Source: Amphirosellinia nigrospora (lineage: Eukaryota > Ascomycota > Sordariomycetes > Xylariales > Xylariaceae). From it: DNA of 64,000 bases. A program made the position numbers and the translations under genes. Below, piece by piece: positions 63,251 to 64,000 of this stretch. The stretch is from contig SCHM01000002.1 in assembly GCA_004123355.1 (NCBI GenBank), positions 3,038,001 to 3,102,000 on the forward strand. Direction: 5' to 3'. The notes beneath the pieces are model-generated. The model saw nothing but the letters and a program-made list of their open reading frames with translations. It was not told where the DNA came from and searched no databases. Each line of letters starts with the position of its first letter. Positions within the stretch are counted from its first letter, which is position 1.

Positions 63251-64000
63251 ATGACTGAACGCCGCCTAATCGAATCAGCTATTGGGTTAGCAGGACGCCT
63301 TTCGCATATCCCATATGGCGCTGAAAAGGCCGACGATTGTGGTTGGCGTTCCTCGCGGAACTTCACCCGGAATAGTGAGTACTGTCTACAACTTACGTTA
63401 ACACAGCTAACATCGTGATAAGCTCCGGTTTTCAGGCCCCTCGGCCCTTGCAAGACGTGGATCCTAGCTGAGCCCGATCATGTTGCGGAATCGCTACCGC
63501 CATCTGGGACGCTATGGAGCAAAGTCGGAGGCAGCAAAGGTGGCTCGTGAAGAACCACCCCGAAGCTAGCTTAGGCAACTATATGCTGCATGACCACCTT
63601 ATCGAAGACAACTTAGCAGCCTCATCTCAGCAAGAAAGTAGCAAGCACACGTGCTTCTTTACGCTGGGCGAATTGACTGATACATCCTTGAGAAAGAATA
63701 CTGGTGTTCCACTAGTTGTCACCGTCAGTGGTAGTGCAAATAATGTCCTGCGCTTAGCAAGACTCGACCAAGAAAGATGGACATGGTCTCGAGAACCCAA
63801 CGTTGCGGTGCGTCTGGCCGATATATCCACGGAAAAGCCAGAACTGTGGATAGATGAAGATTTGGGGCCCATTCGTCGTGTAAAGTGCATGATCGATCAC
63901 AAACGATATAAACCTATACGATGGTTAGCAGTGCAACGTGACTCGGGCACGACGATATTCCAACCGGAATATCGTAAAGAACCAGCGGATGGCAGCCCGA
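63251..64000 (+). CDS. RRN6: RNA polymerase I initiation factor Rrn6, 5' part
   Basis: Exon 1 is 63251-63374 (MTERRLIESAIGLAGRLSHI) and the 48-base intron 63375-63422 has a perfect CTAAC branch site. Exon 2 continues with FRPLGPCKTW, then RRQQRWLVKNHPEAS, NNVLRLARLDQERWTW and IRWLAVQRDSGTTIFQPEYR to the window edge. This matches the N-terminal beta-propeller of fungal Rrn6, the large subunit of the core factor that recruits RNA polymerase I at rDNA promoters (SL1/TAF110 counterpart). One base is missing in the A run at 63524-63526. The gene is truncated by the window, so its 3' part is not seen. Confidence 0.82.

Overview
This 64 kb window is nuclear DNA of a filamentous ascomycete (Pezizomycotina, most likely a Sordariomycete). 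Evidence: short introns of about 45-70 bases with GTRAGT-type donors and CTAAC-type branch sites, intron-split single-copy eukaryotic genes on both strands, and families typical of these fungi (HET domain, DUF2293, fungal AAA proteins with a DUF7025-like N-terminus, a DUF7708-like protein, an SRR1-like protein). I count 25 protein genes plus one decayed kinase-like gene. I recognised no tRNA, rRNA, CRISPR array, intact transposon or telomere repeat.

Layout. 0-9 kb: DUF2293 protein (+), ESCRT-III subunit VPS20 (-), RIX7-type tandem AAA ATPase (+). 9-11.3 kb: broken kinase-like gene. 12-16.5 kb: cytochrome c (-) divergent from a mitochondrial membrane protein (+), then exosome subunit RRP42 (-). 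17-21 kb: short-chain dehydrogenase (+) and arginyl-tRNA-protein transferase ATE1 (-). 21-32 kb is gene-poor, with a diphosphoinositol-phosphatase-type Nudix hydrolase (+) and a single-pass membrane protein with a Ser/Gln/Ala-rich ectodomain (-). 32-39 kb: LSM1 (+), a secreted six-hairpin glycosidase (-), an SRR1-like protein (+). 39.5-47.5 kb: three accessory genes of non-self-recognition type, an AAA ATPase (-), a DUF7708-like protein (+) and a HET protein (-). 47.9-50.7 kb: a LITAF-domain protein (+) and a small secreted protein (-). 52-64 kb is conserved housekeeping: MOB1 (+), a mitochondrial carrier (-), a DUF1763-like protein (-), a CHY/RING zinc-finger protein (+), MZT1 (-), SPC25 (-) and the 5' part of RRN6 (+).

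How the genes relate. There are no operons. Several genes serve RNA metabolism and ribosome production (RIX7, RRP42, LSM1, RRN6). Another set serves mitosis (MOB1, MZT1, SPC25). Cytochrome c and the mitochondrial membrane protein share a divergent promoter with a CCAAT-type element. The 39.5-47.5 kb block is the most accessory part.

Reading caution. Nearly every conserved gene is interrupted by one or a few one-base indels, mostly one base missing from a homopolymer, while splice sites and codons on both sides are sound. The simplest explanation is an incompletely polished long-read assembly. I therefore annotate these as genes and note the break positions. The kinase-like gene, which also has a substitution-type stop, is the only one I call a pseudogene.
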